The position numbers and the translations under genes are program-made. Of a stretch of 64,000 bases of DNA, positions 56,168 through 64,000 are shown piece by piece. The notes below the pieces were generated by a model that saw only the letters and a program-made list of their open reading frames with translations, was not told where the DNA came from and made no database searches. The DNA is from Azospirillum thermophilum (GTDB taxonomy: Bacteria > Pseudomonadota > Alphaproteobacteria > Azospirillales > Azospirillaceae): assembly GCF_003130795.1 (NCBI RefSeq), contig NZ_CP029356.1, forward strand, positions 124,001 to 188,000. The letters run 5' to 3'. Position 1 is the stretch's first letter. The number at the start of each line of letters is the position of its first letter.

Positions 56168-57573
56168 CTACTTGCCCAGCCCCATCGCCCGCGGCAGCCA
56201 CAGCGTGATCTCCGGCACGTAGGTGATGGCGATCAGGGCGGCGAAGAGGGGACCAGCCAGGGCAGGATCGCCATGGTCGTGCGCTCCACCGACAGCTTCG
56301 CCACGCGCGCCAGCACGAACAGCACCATCCCCAGCGGCGGATGCAGCAGCCCGATCATCAGGTTCAGCACCATGACGAGGCCGAAATGCAGCGGGTCGAT
56401 CCCCAGCTTCAACACGATGGGCAGCAGGATCGGCACCAGGATGGTGATCGCCGCGATGGTGTCGATGAAGCAGCCGACGAACAGGATCAGCAGGTTCGCC
56501 AGCAGCAGGAACACCCACTTGTTGTCGGTGAAGCCGAGGATGGCGTCCGACATGATCTGCGCCGCCTGGCTGGCCGTCAGCAGCCAGGCGAAGATCGAGG
56601 CCGCGGTGACGATGAACAGCACCGACGCCGTCGTCTCCACCGTGTCGAACGTCGCCTTGGCGAGCGAGCGCAGCGTCATCGAACGGTAGCGGACCAGCCC
56701 GAGGAACAGCGACCACAGCACCGCCGCGACCGCCGCCTCGGTCGGGGTGAACCAGCCGAGCGTCATGCCGCCGATCAGGATCACCGGCGCCATCAGCGCC
56801 ATCACGGCGGAGAAGTCGAAGTACCAGTCGGCCGCCAGCAGCACGGCCAGGGCGACGGAGATCGCCCAGTTGACCGGGACGCCGGCCAGCGTCATCAGCC
56901 ACACCGCCATCGGGAAGCACAGCACCACGACGATCTCGACCGATGCCGCACCCAGCCGGCGCCAGTCGAAGGCCATGTCGCCGCCCCAATGGTGGCGCCG
57001 GGCATGGATGGCGACGGTCCCCATCATGAAGACGGTCATCAGCACGCCGGGGATCACGCCCGCCAGGAACAGCGCGCCGATGGAGACGTTCGCCATCATC
57101 CCGTAGATCACGAAGGGCAGCGACGGCGGGATGATCGGCCCCAGCGTGGCCGAGGCGGCCGTCACCCCCACCGCGAACTCCGTCGAATAGCCATGGTCCT
57201 TCATGGCCTTGATCTCGATGGTGCCGAGCCCGGCGGCGTCGGCGATGGCGGTGCCGGACATGCCCGAGAAGATCACCGACCCGACGATGTTCACCTGCCC
57301 CAGACCACCGCGCATCCAGCCGACCAGCGCGATGGCGAAGTTGTAGATGCGGCCCGTCACGCCGGCGATGTTCATCAGGTTGCCGGCCAGGATGAAGAAG
57401 GGAACGGCCAGCAGCGGGAAGCTCTCCACACCTGCGATCATGCGCTGGGCGAGCACGAGGTCGGGCACCGAGCCGCTGACCACGATATAGATCAGCGAGG
57501 CCACCGCCATGGCGACCGCCACCGGCAGCCCCAGCAGCATCAGGCCGAGAAAGGAACCGATGAGGATCCACAT
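56168..57573 (-). pseudogene. TRAP transporter large permease (DctM), system 2, frameshifted near its C-terminus
   Basis: From ATG 57573 about 438 residues of normal DctM are read (MWILIGSFLGLMLLGLPVAV, FILAGNLMNIAGVTGRIYNF, LGPIIPPSLPFVIYGMMANV, FVGCFIDTIAAITILVPILL). The frame then stops at 56233 after MAILPWLVPSSPP. One base added in the C-run near 56254-56258 restores PLFAALIAITYVPEITLWLP and a stop at 56168, the standard end of DctM proteins. The lesion removes only the last helix. It is either a sequencing error in a homopolymer or a recent mutation; a protein missing its last helix may not function. Starts 4 bp after the dctQ stop. Confidence 0.85.
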
Positions 57574-57577
57574 CCGC

Positions 57578-58204
57578 TTACACTCCCTTCCCGTCGAAGG
57601 CTTCCGGCTTCTCCAGCACCGAATGGCCGCGCCGCCAGTTCACCACCGTCACCTGCAGCGACCGCACCGCCATCAGGGCGCAGCCGCCGAGCACGGCGTA
57701 GTAGAGGAGCCCCTTGGGCAGCTCGACGGTGACCATCATCTCGTCGCCGACCACCTCGATCAGCCGCCACATCAGGTGGGTCAGATAGACGAAGAAGGCG
57801 GTGCGGATCACGTCGACCAGGGTGGAGAGCAGCCGCGCCGGCCCGGCGGGCAGAAAGCGGTAGAGGATGTCCACCTGGATGTGGCGCGACAGCCGCACGC
57901 ACATGGACGACCCGACGAACACCAGCGCCACCAGGCAGTAGGAGGCGATCTCCTCCGTCCAGTTCAGCGAGTCGTTCAGGATGTAGCGGGTGAAGAACTG
58001 CAGGAAGACCGCCGCCGCCATCAGCCAGAACAGGGCGACCGTCGCCCAGTCCTCGACCGCGTAATGCGACAGGTCCGCCGGGGGAGCCTCCTCCACGAAG
58101 CTGTGGGCCAGCTCCTCCGGCGTGATCTGGATGTGGTGTTCCTCCGCGGGAGGCTGGTGGAAACCGGCCCCGTGCGGAACCGACCGCTTTGCGTAGCTCG
58201 TCAT
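57578..58204 (-). CDS. TRAP transporter small permease (DctQ), system 2
   Basis: 208 residues with a long hydrophilic N-terminus of about 50 residues before the first helix (DWATVALFWLMAAAVFLQFF). The DctQ landmark FTRYILNDSLNWTEEIASYC follows, then VALVFVGSSMCVRLSRHIQV, LVDVIRTAFFVYLTHLMWRL and LLYYAVLGGCALMAVRSLQV. ATG 58204 gives MTSYAKRSVPHGAGFHQPP. The upstream continuation of the same frame is a shadow of dctP. Confidence 0.88.
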   Translation of the reverse strand: MTSYAKRSVPHGAGFHQPPAEEHHIQITPEELAHSFVEEAPPADLSHYAVEDWATVALFWLMAAAVFLQFFTRYILNDSLNWTEEIASYCLVALVFVGSSMCVRLSRHIQVDILYRFLPAGPARLLSTLVDVIRTAFFVYLTHLMWRLIEVVGDEMMVTVELPKGLLYYAVLGGCALMAVRSLQVTVVNWRRGHSVLEKPEAFDGKGV

Positions 58205-58248
58205 GCGGACCCCAGTGGCTTGCGGGACGGCGGGCGGCGGGCGGCGCG

Positions 58249-59235
58249 TCACCGCAGCGCCTGGATCGCCTCCCAGTCGGCCTTGCGGTAGCCGGCGCTT
58301 TCGGGCGTCACCGCCTTCATCACCGCGTCCTTGAACTCCGCCTTGTCGACCTCGGTGACGGTCAGGCCCTTCTGGCGGAAGCCCTCCACCAGCTCCTTCT
58401 CCTTGGCCTGGATCTCGGCGGTGGAGCGGGCCGCCGCCTCCTGCGTGACCTCGGTGAAGATCTGGCGGTCCTCCGGCGACAGCTTGGTCCACAGGCTCTT
58501 GGAGATGATGGTGTTCAGGCTGTCGATGATGTGGCCGGTCAGGACGATCTGCTTCTGCACCTCGAAGAACTTCTTGGCCTCGATGGTGGTCAGCGGGTTC
58601 TCCTGGGCGTCGACCGTGCCGTTCTGCAGGGCGAGATAGACCTCGGCGAAGGCGATCGGCGTCGGGTTGGCGCCGCAGGCCTTGGGCATCGCCAGGTAGG
58701 CCGGCGCATCGGGCACGCGGATCTTCAGCCCCTTCATGTCCGCGCAGCTCTGAACGGGCCTGTTGGAGGTGGTGTGGCGCGTGCCGTAGTAGGACAGGGC
58801 CACGATGTGGTTGCCGGTCTTGTCCTCGTAGCCCTTGGCGAGCGTCTTGAAGACGTCGCTCTTCGCGTAGGTCAGCAGATGCTGGGGATCGCGGAAGATG
58901 TAGGGGTAGTAGGTGACGCCGATCGGGGGATAGCTGCGCGCCGCGAAGCTGGACCCCGAGATGATCATGTCGACGGTGCCGAGCGACAGGCCCTGGTTGA
59001 TGTCCGCCTCCTTGCCGAGCTGCGAGGCGGGGAACACGTCGATCTGATAGCGGCCGCTGGTGCGCTTCGCGATCTCCTGCGCCGCCCAGAGCGACTGGGT
59101 GTGGAAGGGCTCCGACGTCTCGTAGACATGCGCCCATTTCAGCTTGGTCTGGGCCTGGGCCGCAGACGGAACGGTGAACGGCAGGGCCATCAGCACGGCG
59201 AAGCCCAACGCCGCGCGCCCGGTGCGAGTTACCAT
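58249..59235 (-). CDS. TRAP transporter substrate-binding protein (DctP), system 2
   Basis: 328 residues; signal peptide about 1-27 (ALGFAVLMALPFTVPSAAQA). Mature part: KLKWAHVYETSEPFHTQSLW, DVFPASQLGKEADINQGLSL, the ligand-contact region MKGLKIRVPDAPAYLAMPKA (Arg), and NPTPIAFAEVYLALQNGTVDAQENP, the DctP signature. ATG 59235 has GGGAGG upstream; a longer frame to 59352 adds residues without a signal sequence. First gene of the second TRAP operon. Confidence 0.92.
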   Translation of the reverse strand: MVTRTGRAALGFAVLMALPFTVPSAAQAQTKLKWAHVYETSEPFHTQSLWAAQEIAKRTSGRYQIDVFPASQLGKEADINQGLSLGTVDMIISGSSFAARSYPPIGVTYYPYIFRDPQHLLTYAKSDVFKTLAKGYEDKTGNHIVALSYYGTRHTTSNRPVQSCADMKGLKIRVPDAPAYLAMPKACGANPTPIAFAEVYLALQNGTVDAQENPLTTIEAKKFFEVQKQIVLTGHIIDSLNTIISKSLWTKLSPEDRQIFTEVTQEAAARSTAEIQAKEKELVEGFRQKGLTVTEVDKAEFKDAVMKAVTPESAGYRKADWEAIQALR

Positions 59236-59540
59236 TTGGCAGTCCTCCCGATTATAAAGCATCCCCGGTTGGCCGGGGAACCTTGGGGGTCGCGCCGCGC
59301 CCCGGCTGACCGCCCTCCGTAATATACCAGCAGCAGATTGTTTGGCGTGCAAGCTATTTTGTTGCGCCGGTCAGCTGATGATCCAATAGACCGCGGCCAG
59401 AGGAAGGAAAACGGCACGCCTGCCCCACGCAACTCATGGAGTTGCGCAATGGACATAGGCGCTAAGACATATACAAGCCAGATCCGTTACTTGCTGCCGG
59501 CGAGGTTCCGCTTGCCGGTTATGCAGCAAGGGCGGAGCGA
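59236..59540. other. Intergenic region upstream of TRAP system 2
   Basis: About 305 bp between the end of the SDR gene and dctP, A/T-richer than the genes. It contains the 19-bp palindrome at 59428-59446 and otherwise no gene. Confidence 0.6.
59428..59446. promoter_or_regulatory. Perfect palindrome upstream of dctP system 2
   Basis: CGCAACTCATGGAGTTGCG: 8-bp arms around ATG, about 195 bp before the dctP start. It may be an operator for one of the GntR regulators nearby or an attenuator-like hairpin at the end of the SDR transcript. Confidence 0.45.
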
Positions 59541-60272
59541 TCACATCGTCCAGCCGCCGTCGATGACGTGAATCTGTCCCGTCGTGTAGGTTGCCGTCGC
59601 GAGGTGCAGGGCCAGCTCGGCGATCTCCTCCGGCTGGCCGATGCGGCCGATGGGCTGGCGCGCGATGAAGGCGGCGCGGGCGGTCTCATAGTCCCCCTGC
59701 GCGCTCAGCCGCTGCTGGAGCGAAGGGGACTCGACGGTGCCCGGGCAGATGGCGTTGCAGCGGATGCCCCTCGCCACGAAATCCGCCGCGACCGATTTGG
59801 TGAGCCCGATCACCGCGGCCTTGGTCACGGAATAGGCGAAGCGGTTCGGCACGCCCTTCACGCTGGAGGCGACCGACGACATGTTGATGATCGATCCGTC
59901 GCCGCGCTCCAGCATCCCGGGCAGCACGGCCTGGATGGCGCGCATCATCGCCTTGACGTTCAGGTCGAAGGCGAAGTCGAGATCCTCGACGCCGGCCTCC
60001 AGGATCGTGCCGCTGTGGACGATGCCGGCACAGTTGAACAGGACGTCGATCCGGCCGATGCCGGTCAGCTCCCGCCGCACCGCCTGCGGATCGAGAACGT
60101 CGAGCACGCGCGTCTCGATTCCCCGCCCCTCCAGCTCCGCCAGCTTGGCGCCGTTGATGTCGGTGGCGACGACGCGCGCACCTTCGCGGGCGAACAGCTC
60201 GGCCGTCGCGCGGCCGATGCCCTGCGCGGCGGCGGTGACGACCGCGACCTTGCCGGCCAGCCTTTCCGTCAT
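59541..60272 (-). CDS. Short-chain dehydrogenase, probable 2-keto-3-deoxy-sugar-acid dehydrogenase
   Basis: Classical SDR of 243 residues. Cofactor loop VTAAAQGIGRATAEL (TGxxxGxG with Thr-Ala-Ala variant), Asp in VVATDINGAKL indicating NAD, NCAG in LFNCAGIVHSG, catalytic Ser in NMSSVASSV, and YxxxK in FAYSVTKAAVIGL. The segment SSVKGVPNRFAYSVTKAAVI and the end VTG-like TTGQIHVIDGGWTM closely resemble the DHRS6/BDH2 group, whose bacterial members include 2-keto-3-deoxy-L-fuconate dehydrogenase. Divergent from a GntR gene across a nested inverted repeat. The sugar-acid role is inferred from context. Confidence 0.88.
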   Translation of the reverse strand: MTERLAGKVAVVTAAAQGIGRATAELFAREGARVVATDINGAKLAELEGRGIETRVLDVLDPQAVRRELTGIGRIDVLFNCAGIVHSGTILEAGVEDLDFAFDLNVKAMMRAIQAVLPGMLERGDGSIINMSSVASSVKGVPNRFAYSVTKAAVIGLTKSVAADFVARGIRCNAICPGTVESPSLQQRLSAQGDYETARAAFIARQPIGRIGQPEEIAELALHLATATYTTGQIHVIDGGWTM

Positions 60273-60345
60273 GTCCCACTCTCCCGTCGTCGTCCCGTCC
60301 GCTGTGAAGGCCGGCGCCGCGCAGGCCGGCCGGGGCGGCACCCTT

Positions 60346-60409
60346 CTGTTCGTTATGATCAAAAAACGGTTGATTCCCGGTGCTGTCAAATTGTTTTTTA
60401 AACGAACAG
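60346..60409. promoter_or_regulatory. Nested inverted repeat in the SDR-GntR divergent promoter
   Basis: Outer arms CTGTTCGTT (60346-60354) and AACGAACAG (60401-60409) match perfectly, and inner arms AAAAAAC (60361-60367) and GTTTTTT (60393-60399) match as well. The dyad is centred near 60378 between divergent starts at 60272 and 60456, as expected for an operator pair of the adjacent GntR protein that loops or spans the promoters. Confidence 0.6.
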
Positions 60410-60455
60410 TCCGTCCGCCACGGACAGCCCCCTCCCCTGCCGACGGGCCGGTGCC

Positions 60456-61373
60456 ATGAAGACCAACACCGTCTACAAGCGCGCGTACAACCGGTGCCTG
60501 GACCGACTGGCGGAACTGCCCGCCGGCGGCGACCTGGGATCGGAAACGGAACTGTCGGACCTGCTGGGCGTCAGCCGGACCACGGTGCGCGCCGTCCTCT
60601 CGGCCCTGGCGGAGGCGCGGCTGATCGCGCTGGACGGGCGCGGCAAGACCGTGCTGCGGGCACCGAAGCCGCAGGACTATTTCCCGGACTTCGAGACCGA
60701 ATCGGTCGGCGCCACCGTCGAGAAGAAGTTCATGGAGTGGGTGCTGAAGGGCGACTGCAGGCCGGGCCAGCACATCAACAGTCTGGACCTCGCCCGGCAG
60801 TTCGGCGTGTCGACCTCGGCCATCCGCAATTATCTGGGCCACTTCAACCATTTCGGGCTGCTGAAGAAGTCGCAGAACGGCGGTTGGATGTTCCGCGGCT
60901 TCACCGAGGACTTCGCGCTGGAACTGTCCGAGGTTCGCGAGCTGTTCGAGCACCGCTCGGTCCAGCGCTTCATCGAACAGCCGCCGGACTCGCCGGTCTG
61001 GCGCAAGCTCGACCAGATCGAGCGCCAGCACCTCGCCCTGCTGGACGAGATCGACCAGCGCTTCACCGACTTCTCCGACCTCGACGAGCGGTTCCACCGG
61101 CTGATCAACGATGCGGCCAGCAACCGCTTCATCGGCAACTTCTACGACATTATCTCCATGATCTTCCACTACCACTACCAGTGGAACAAGGCGGAGGAGA
61201 AGGAGCGCAACGCCGTCGCCATCCAGGAGCATCTGGCCTGCATCGCCGCGCTGAAGAGCCGCGACCGCGAGGCGGTGACCATAACCTTCCGTGCGCATCT
61301 GAAGACGGCACGCACCACCCTGCTGCGCTCGCTCTCGCGCATCGACGCGCACCAGACCATCGATGCCGACTGA
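60456..61373 (+). CDS. GntR-family regulator with two helix-turn-helix segments
   Basis: 305 residues. A first winged HTH at about 10-70 (GSETELSDLLGVSRTTVRAV, LIALDGRGKTVL) is followed by a second at about 85-145 (VLKGDCRPGQHINSLDLARQ, FGVSTSAIRNYLGHFNHFGL, GWMFRGF), and then a C-terminal helical FCD-like domain (DLDERFHRLINDAASNRFIG, IQEHLACIAALKSRDREAVT) holding the usual Asp/His ligand residues. Two HTH units in one chain are unusual for GntR proteins, which normally have one. Divergent from the SDR and upstream of the UxaA-like gene; probably the local regulator. Confidence 0.87.
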   Translation: MKTNTVYKRAYNRCLDRLAELPAGGDLGSETELSDLLGVSRTTVRAVLSALAEARLIALDGRGKTVLRAPKPQDYFPDFETESVGATVEKKFMEWVLKGDCRPGQHINSLDLARQFGVSTSAIRNYLGHFNHFGLLKKSQNGGWMFRGFTEDFALELSEVRELFEHRSVQRFIEQPPDSPVWRKLDQIERQHLALLDEIDQRFTDFSDLDERFHRLINDAASNRFIGNFYDIISMIFHYHYQWNKAEEKERNAVAIQEHLACIAALKSRDREAVTITFRAHLKTARTTLLRSLSRIDAHQTIDAD

Positions 61374-61530
61374 TTCTTACACTCGTTTTTTCTGCATAAA
61401 AAGCAGGTTGACGAGCCTCCCCCGGCCCCGCTCTTTATAGACACGAAACATGCAGGGCGGCGGATTGTCCGCGACGCGCCCGATATGCCGTCCCCGGATT
61501 GCCGGACGGTCTCCCGCGGAGGATTTCCCG
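61374..61530. promoter_or_regulatory. Leader of the UxaA-like gene with short inverted repeats
   Basis: Contains CTCGT...ACGAG arms enclosing TTTTTCTGC-ATAAAAA-GCAG at about 61383-61416. The T-run flanked by CGT resembles the inner arm of the dyad at 60346-60409, so the same regulator may bind, or this may terminate the GntR transcript. The ribosome site GCGGAGGA precedes ATG 61531. Confidence 0.4.
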
Positions 61531-63062
61531 ATGTCCGCTGCCTCCAACCTGCCGCGTACGCTTCGCCTCAATCCGCAGGACAACGTCCTGATCGCCATCG
61601 ACGAGCTGGCGGAGGGAACGCCGCTGCCGGGGGTGCGGCCGCCCGTACCCGCATCCCGAAGGGGCACAAGGTGGCGGTCCAGCCGATCGCCGCGGGCGCA
61701 CCGGTGCTGAAGTTCGGGCAGATCATCGGCGCCGCCACCGAACCCGTCGTTCCCGGCGACTGGGTGCATGTGCACAATGCCGGCATGCTCGACTTCGCCC
61801 GCGACCATGACAGCCGCGACGGCTCCCTCCGCGTCGACCTGCTGCCGGACCGCGACCGGGTGACCTTCCAGGGCTTCCGCCGGCCGAACGGCAAGGCGGG
61901 GACCCGCAACTACATCGGCATCGCCACCAGCGTGAACTGCTCGGCCACCGTCGCGCGCTTCATCGCGGAGGAGGTCGCCCGCTCCGGCATCCTGGACGAC
62001 TATCCGAACGTCGACGGCGTGGTCGCGCTGGTCCACGGGACCGGCTGCGGCATGGCGGGCAAGGGCGAGAGCTATGACGTCGTGCAGCGCACGCTGTGGG
62101 GCTACACCTCGCATGCCAACTTCGGCGGCGTGCTGCTGGTCGGGCTGGGCTGCGAGGTGCTGCAGGTCGGCCGGCTGAAGAGCGAATACGGCATGACCGA
62201 GGGGCCGCTGTTCCGCAGCATGACGATCCAGGACACCGGCGGCACCCGCAAGACGGTGGAGGCCGGCGTCGCCCGCGTGCGCGAGATGCTGCCTCTGGTC
62301 AATGCCGTGCGGCGGGAGCCGATCCCGGCGTCGGAGCTGGTGCTGGGCCTGCAGTGCGGCGGGTCCGACGGCTATTCCGGCATCACCGCCAATCCCGCCC
62401 TCGGCGCCGCGGTCGACCTGCTGGTGCGTCACGGCGGCACCGCCATCCTGTCGGAGACCCCGGAGATCTACGGCGCGGAACATCTGCTGACCCGCCGCGC
62501 CGTCTCGCCCGAGATCGCCACCAGGCTGGTCCGGCGGCTGGAGTGGTGGGAGGACTACGCCGCCCGCGCCGGCGGCGAGATGGACAACAACCCCTCGCCG
62601 GGCAACAAGGCCGGCGGCCTGACCACCATCCTGGAAAAGTCGCTGGGCGCCGTCGCCAAGGGCGGCAGCATGCCGCTGGCCGCGGTCTACGAATATGCCG
62701 AGCCGGTGACCGCCAGGGGCTTCGTCTTCATGGACACGCCGGGCTACGACCCGGTATCGGCGACCGGGCAGGTGGCGGGCGGCGCGAACATGCTGTGCTT
62801 CACCACCGGCCGCGGCTCCGCCTTCGGCTGCAAGCCGACGCCGTCGATCAAGCTCGCCACCAACTCCGACGTCTACGCCCGCATGACCGACGACATGGAC
62901 ATCAACTGCGGCGACGTGCTGGAGGGCGTGTCGATCGAGGAGAAGGGGCAGGAGATCTTCCGCAGCATCATCGCCGTCGCCTCGGGCGAGCGCAGCAAGT
63001 CCGAACTGCTCGGCTATGGCGGGAACGAGTTCGTGCCCTGGCAGATCGGCGCTACCATGTAA
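61531..63062 (+). pseudogene. UxaA/GarD-family sugar-acid dehydratase, with a single-base frameshift in the N-terminal SAF domain
   Basis: ATG 61531 (MSAASNLPRTLRLNPQDNVL, IAIDELAEGTPLPGV) starts the small SAF domain, but the frame is lost at about 61635-61645. One added base in GCGGCCGCCCG continues it as TRIPKGHKVAVQPIAAGAPV, LKFGQIIGAAT and the main domain. That domain has GTRNYIGIATSVNCSATVAR, HGTGCGMAGKG, LGCEVLQV, LQCGGSDGYSGITANPALGA, ILSETPEIYGAEHLLTRRAV, NPSPGNKAGGLTTILEKSLG and FTTGRGSAFGCKPTPSIKLATNS. About 510 residues when restored, as for altronate or galactarate dehydratases; the conserved Cys and His residues for Fe2+ are present. Either a read error or a real lesion. The precise substrate is unknown. 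Confidence 0.85.
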
Positions 63063-63111
63063 AGGAGCTGGGTAAAGGACCCGGGTAAAGGAGCTGGGTG
63101 AACGATCCGGG
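63060..63111 (+). repeat. Four 13-bp tandem repeats between the UxaA-like and DUF849 genes
   Basis: Units at 63060-63072 and 63086-63098 are identical (TAAAGGAGCTGGG). The unit at 63073-63085 is TAAAGGACCCGGG and the fourth, 63099-63111, is a diverged TGAACGATCCGGG. Because 13 is not a multiple of three, the successive TAA triplets fall in all three frames, and each identical unit also carries an AAGGAG ribosome-like site. Confidence 0.85.
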
Positions 63112-63127
63112 GAGGCATCGACCGGCC

Positions 63128-63856
63128 ATGATCGTGCAGGCTTGCATCAACGGCGCCCGGCCGCGGGGGTACCATCCCCGGCTGCCGCTGTCGCCGCAGG
63201 AGGTCGCCGACGACGCGGCGGCCTGCATCGCGGCCGGAGCGGCGGAAATCCACCTGCATGTCCGCGGGCCCGACGGGCTGGAAAGCCTGGAGCCGGATGC
63301 CGTCGACGCGACGCTGCTGGCGGTGCGGGCACGGGCGCCCGGCAGCTTCGTCGGCCTCAGCACCGGCGCCTGGATCGAACCGTCGGACGAACGGCGGATC
63401 CAGCTCATCGCCGGCTGGCGGAGCCTGCCCGACCATGCCTCCGTCAACCTCAGCGAGGCGACGGCCCCCGACGTCATCGCCCTGCTTCACCGCCGCGGCA
63501 TCGGGATCGAGGCGGGGCTGGCGTCGGTCCTGGATGCCGAACGGCTGGTTTCGCTCGGCCTTGCGCCGCTCTGCCTGCGCGTCCTGATCGAGATCGAGGA
63601 GCAGGAGACGGAGGAGGCGATGGCCGCCGCCGATGCCATCCTGTCGGTGCTGTCCGCCGCCGGCGTCACCAAGCCGGTCCTGCTCCACGGCGTCGACGAA
63701 ACCGTCTGGGCCTTCGTGGAGCGGGCGGCGCGCGAGGGCTATTCGACCCGCGTCGGGCTGGAGGACGGGTTCCTCCTGCCCGACGGGCTGCCGGCGGACG
63801 GCAATGCCGCGCTGGTCGCCGCGGCGGCGCGAACGATGGGGCGGAACCGGCCTTAA
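63128..63856 (+). CDS. DUF849 / beta-keto acid cleavage enzyme (BKACE) family protein
   Basis: TIM-barrel enzyme of 242 residues from the family that condenses a beta-keto acid with acetyl-CoA and cleaves it (3-keto-5-aminohexanoate cleavage type). Landmarks are MIVQACINGARPRGYHPRLP at the start, AAGAAEIHLHVRGPDGLESL (zinc-ligand His-x-His as HLH), GLSTGAWIEPSDERR, HASVNLSEATAPDVIALLHR, GIGIEAGLASVLDAERL and GYSTRVGLEDGFLLPDG (the conserved Arg/Glu-Asp segment). Shorter than the ~300-residue founding members, as in a known short subgroup. A GTG at 63098 is an alternative start. Its stop overlaps that of the next gene, which is on the opposite strand. Confidence 0.85.
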   Translation: MIVQACINGARPRGYHPRLPLSPQEVADDAAACIAAGAAEIHLHVRGPDGLESLEPDAVDATLLAVRARAPGSFVGLSTGAWIEPSDERRIQLIAGWRSLPDHASVNLSEATAPDVIALLHRRGIGIEAGLASVLDAERLVSLGLAPLCLRVLIEIEEQETEEAMAAADAILSVLSAAGVTKPVLLHGVDETVWAFVERAAREGYSTRVGLEDGFLLPDGLPADGNAALVAAAARTMGRNRP

Positions 63857-64000
63857 GCCGGATCCTCCGGGCACTCCGCGGGGTCGGTCGGCTGCCAGGG
63901 GAACTCGCCCATCGGACCCATCCGCACCCGGTCGCGCTCCACCGTCACATCGCTCTGCATGTAGAGCGCGACCAGTTCGGCGAGCGAGCAGAGCGAGCTG
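63853..64000 (-). CDS. C-terminal end of an unidentified protein, rest outside window
   Basis: The minus strand is open from the window edge to a TAA at 63853-63855, encoding 48 residues (ELVALYMQSDVTVERDRVRM then GPMGEFPWQPTDPAECPEDP). The codon third positions are G/C-rich as in real genes here. The end overlaps the DUF849 stop by a few bases in convergent orientation. I do not recognise a family from this fragment. Confidence 0.55.
   Translation of the reverse strand, partial: SSLCSLAELVALYMQSDVTVERDRVRMGPMGEFPWQPTDPAECPEDPA

Noticed and set aside
61531..63062. UxaA-like gene read as starting at 61485 with an unrelated N-terminus
   Set aside because: The 61485 frame begins with Arg/Gly/Ala-rich sequence; the true SAF-domain start lies in the other frame from ATG 61531, so a frameshift explains it better.
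63098..63127. GTG start for the DUF849 gene inside the 13-bp repeats
   Set aside because: It would add 10 residues not seen at the conserved N-terminus (MIVQACINGA); the AAGGAG is only 4 bp away. Kept as an alternative only.

Overview
The window is about 70% GC. Its gene content points to an alphaproteobacterium of the Rhodospirillales, most likely Azospirillum or a close relative. The main reasons are an L-arabinose cluster whose catalytic residues and spacing match the Azospirillum brasilense araABCDE enzymes, the ChvE/GguAB sugar transporter beside it, and the dense TRAP/LysR/GntR sugar-acid loci. No tRNA, rRNA, CRISPR array, insertion sequence or phage gene was seen. Nearly all long ORFs antisense to real genes are GC-rich shadows.

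Layout. 1-3.5 kb: an RND efflux pump (permease cut by the window edge, plus its adaptor) with a palindromic operator. 3.6-4.7 kb: a decayed amidohydrolase-like remnant, a 15-bp tandem repeat and a 109-bp element (copy A) with a second copy at 13.4 kb. 4.7-9.9 kb: dusA, a translationally coupled LysR regulator, a D-amino-acid dehydrogenase-like flavoenzyme, a Sel1-repeat protein and a 2-hydroxyacid dehydrogenase. 10-13.3 kb: pyruvate formate-lyase and its activase behind an FNR/FixK box. 13.6-17.8 kb: a P2-type cation ATPase and a D,D-carboxypeptidase with a SPOR domain.

18.2-36.4 kb: a glycan locus. It contains a glycosyltransferase, two paralogous GH1-like/RmlD-like fusion proteins facing each other, an MFS protein, an ABC transmembrane protein without its ATPase domain, a GH2 enzyme, a complete ABC exporter, a third GH1-like enzyme, UDP-galactopyranose mutase and an aldose 1-epimerase. 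None of the glycosidase-like proteins has an evident signal peptide. This is the best candidate here for an undescribed system, probably making and exporting a galactofuranose-containing glycan. hflX follows on the other strand.

38.6-48.9 kb: a one-direction operon chvE-gguA-gguB-araA-araC-araB-araD-araE for uptake of L-arabinose (and probably D-galactose) and its non-phosphorylative oxidation to 2-oxoglutarate. 48.9-64 kb: two TRAP transporter operons, LysR, FadR-type and dual-HTH GntR regulators, a lactonase, a short-chain dehydrogenase, a UxaA-family dehydratase and a DUF849 enzyme. Together these look like one or two sugar-acid catabolic routes.

Three otherwise intact genes (a XylX-like FAH protein, the second dctM and the UxaA-like gene) each carry one apparent single-base loss in a G/C run, and the remnant at 3.6 kb may be a fourth case. 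They could be sequencing indels or real frameshifts, and the raw reads should decide.
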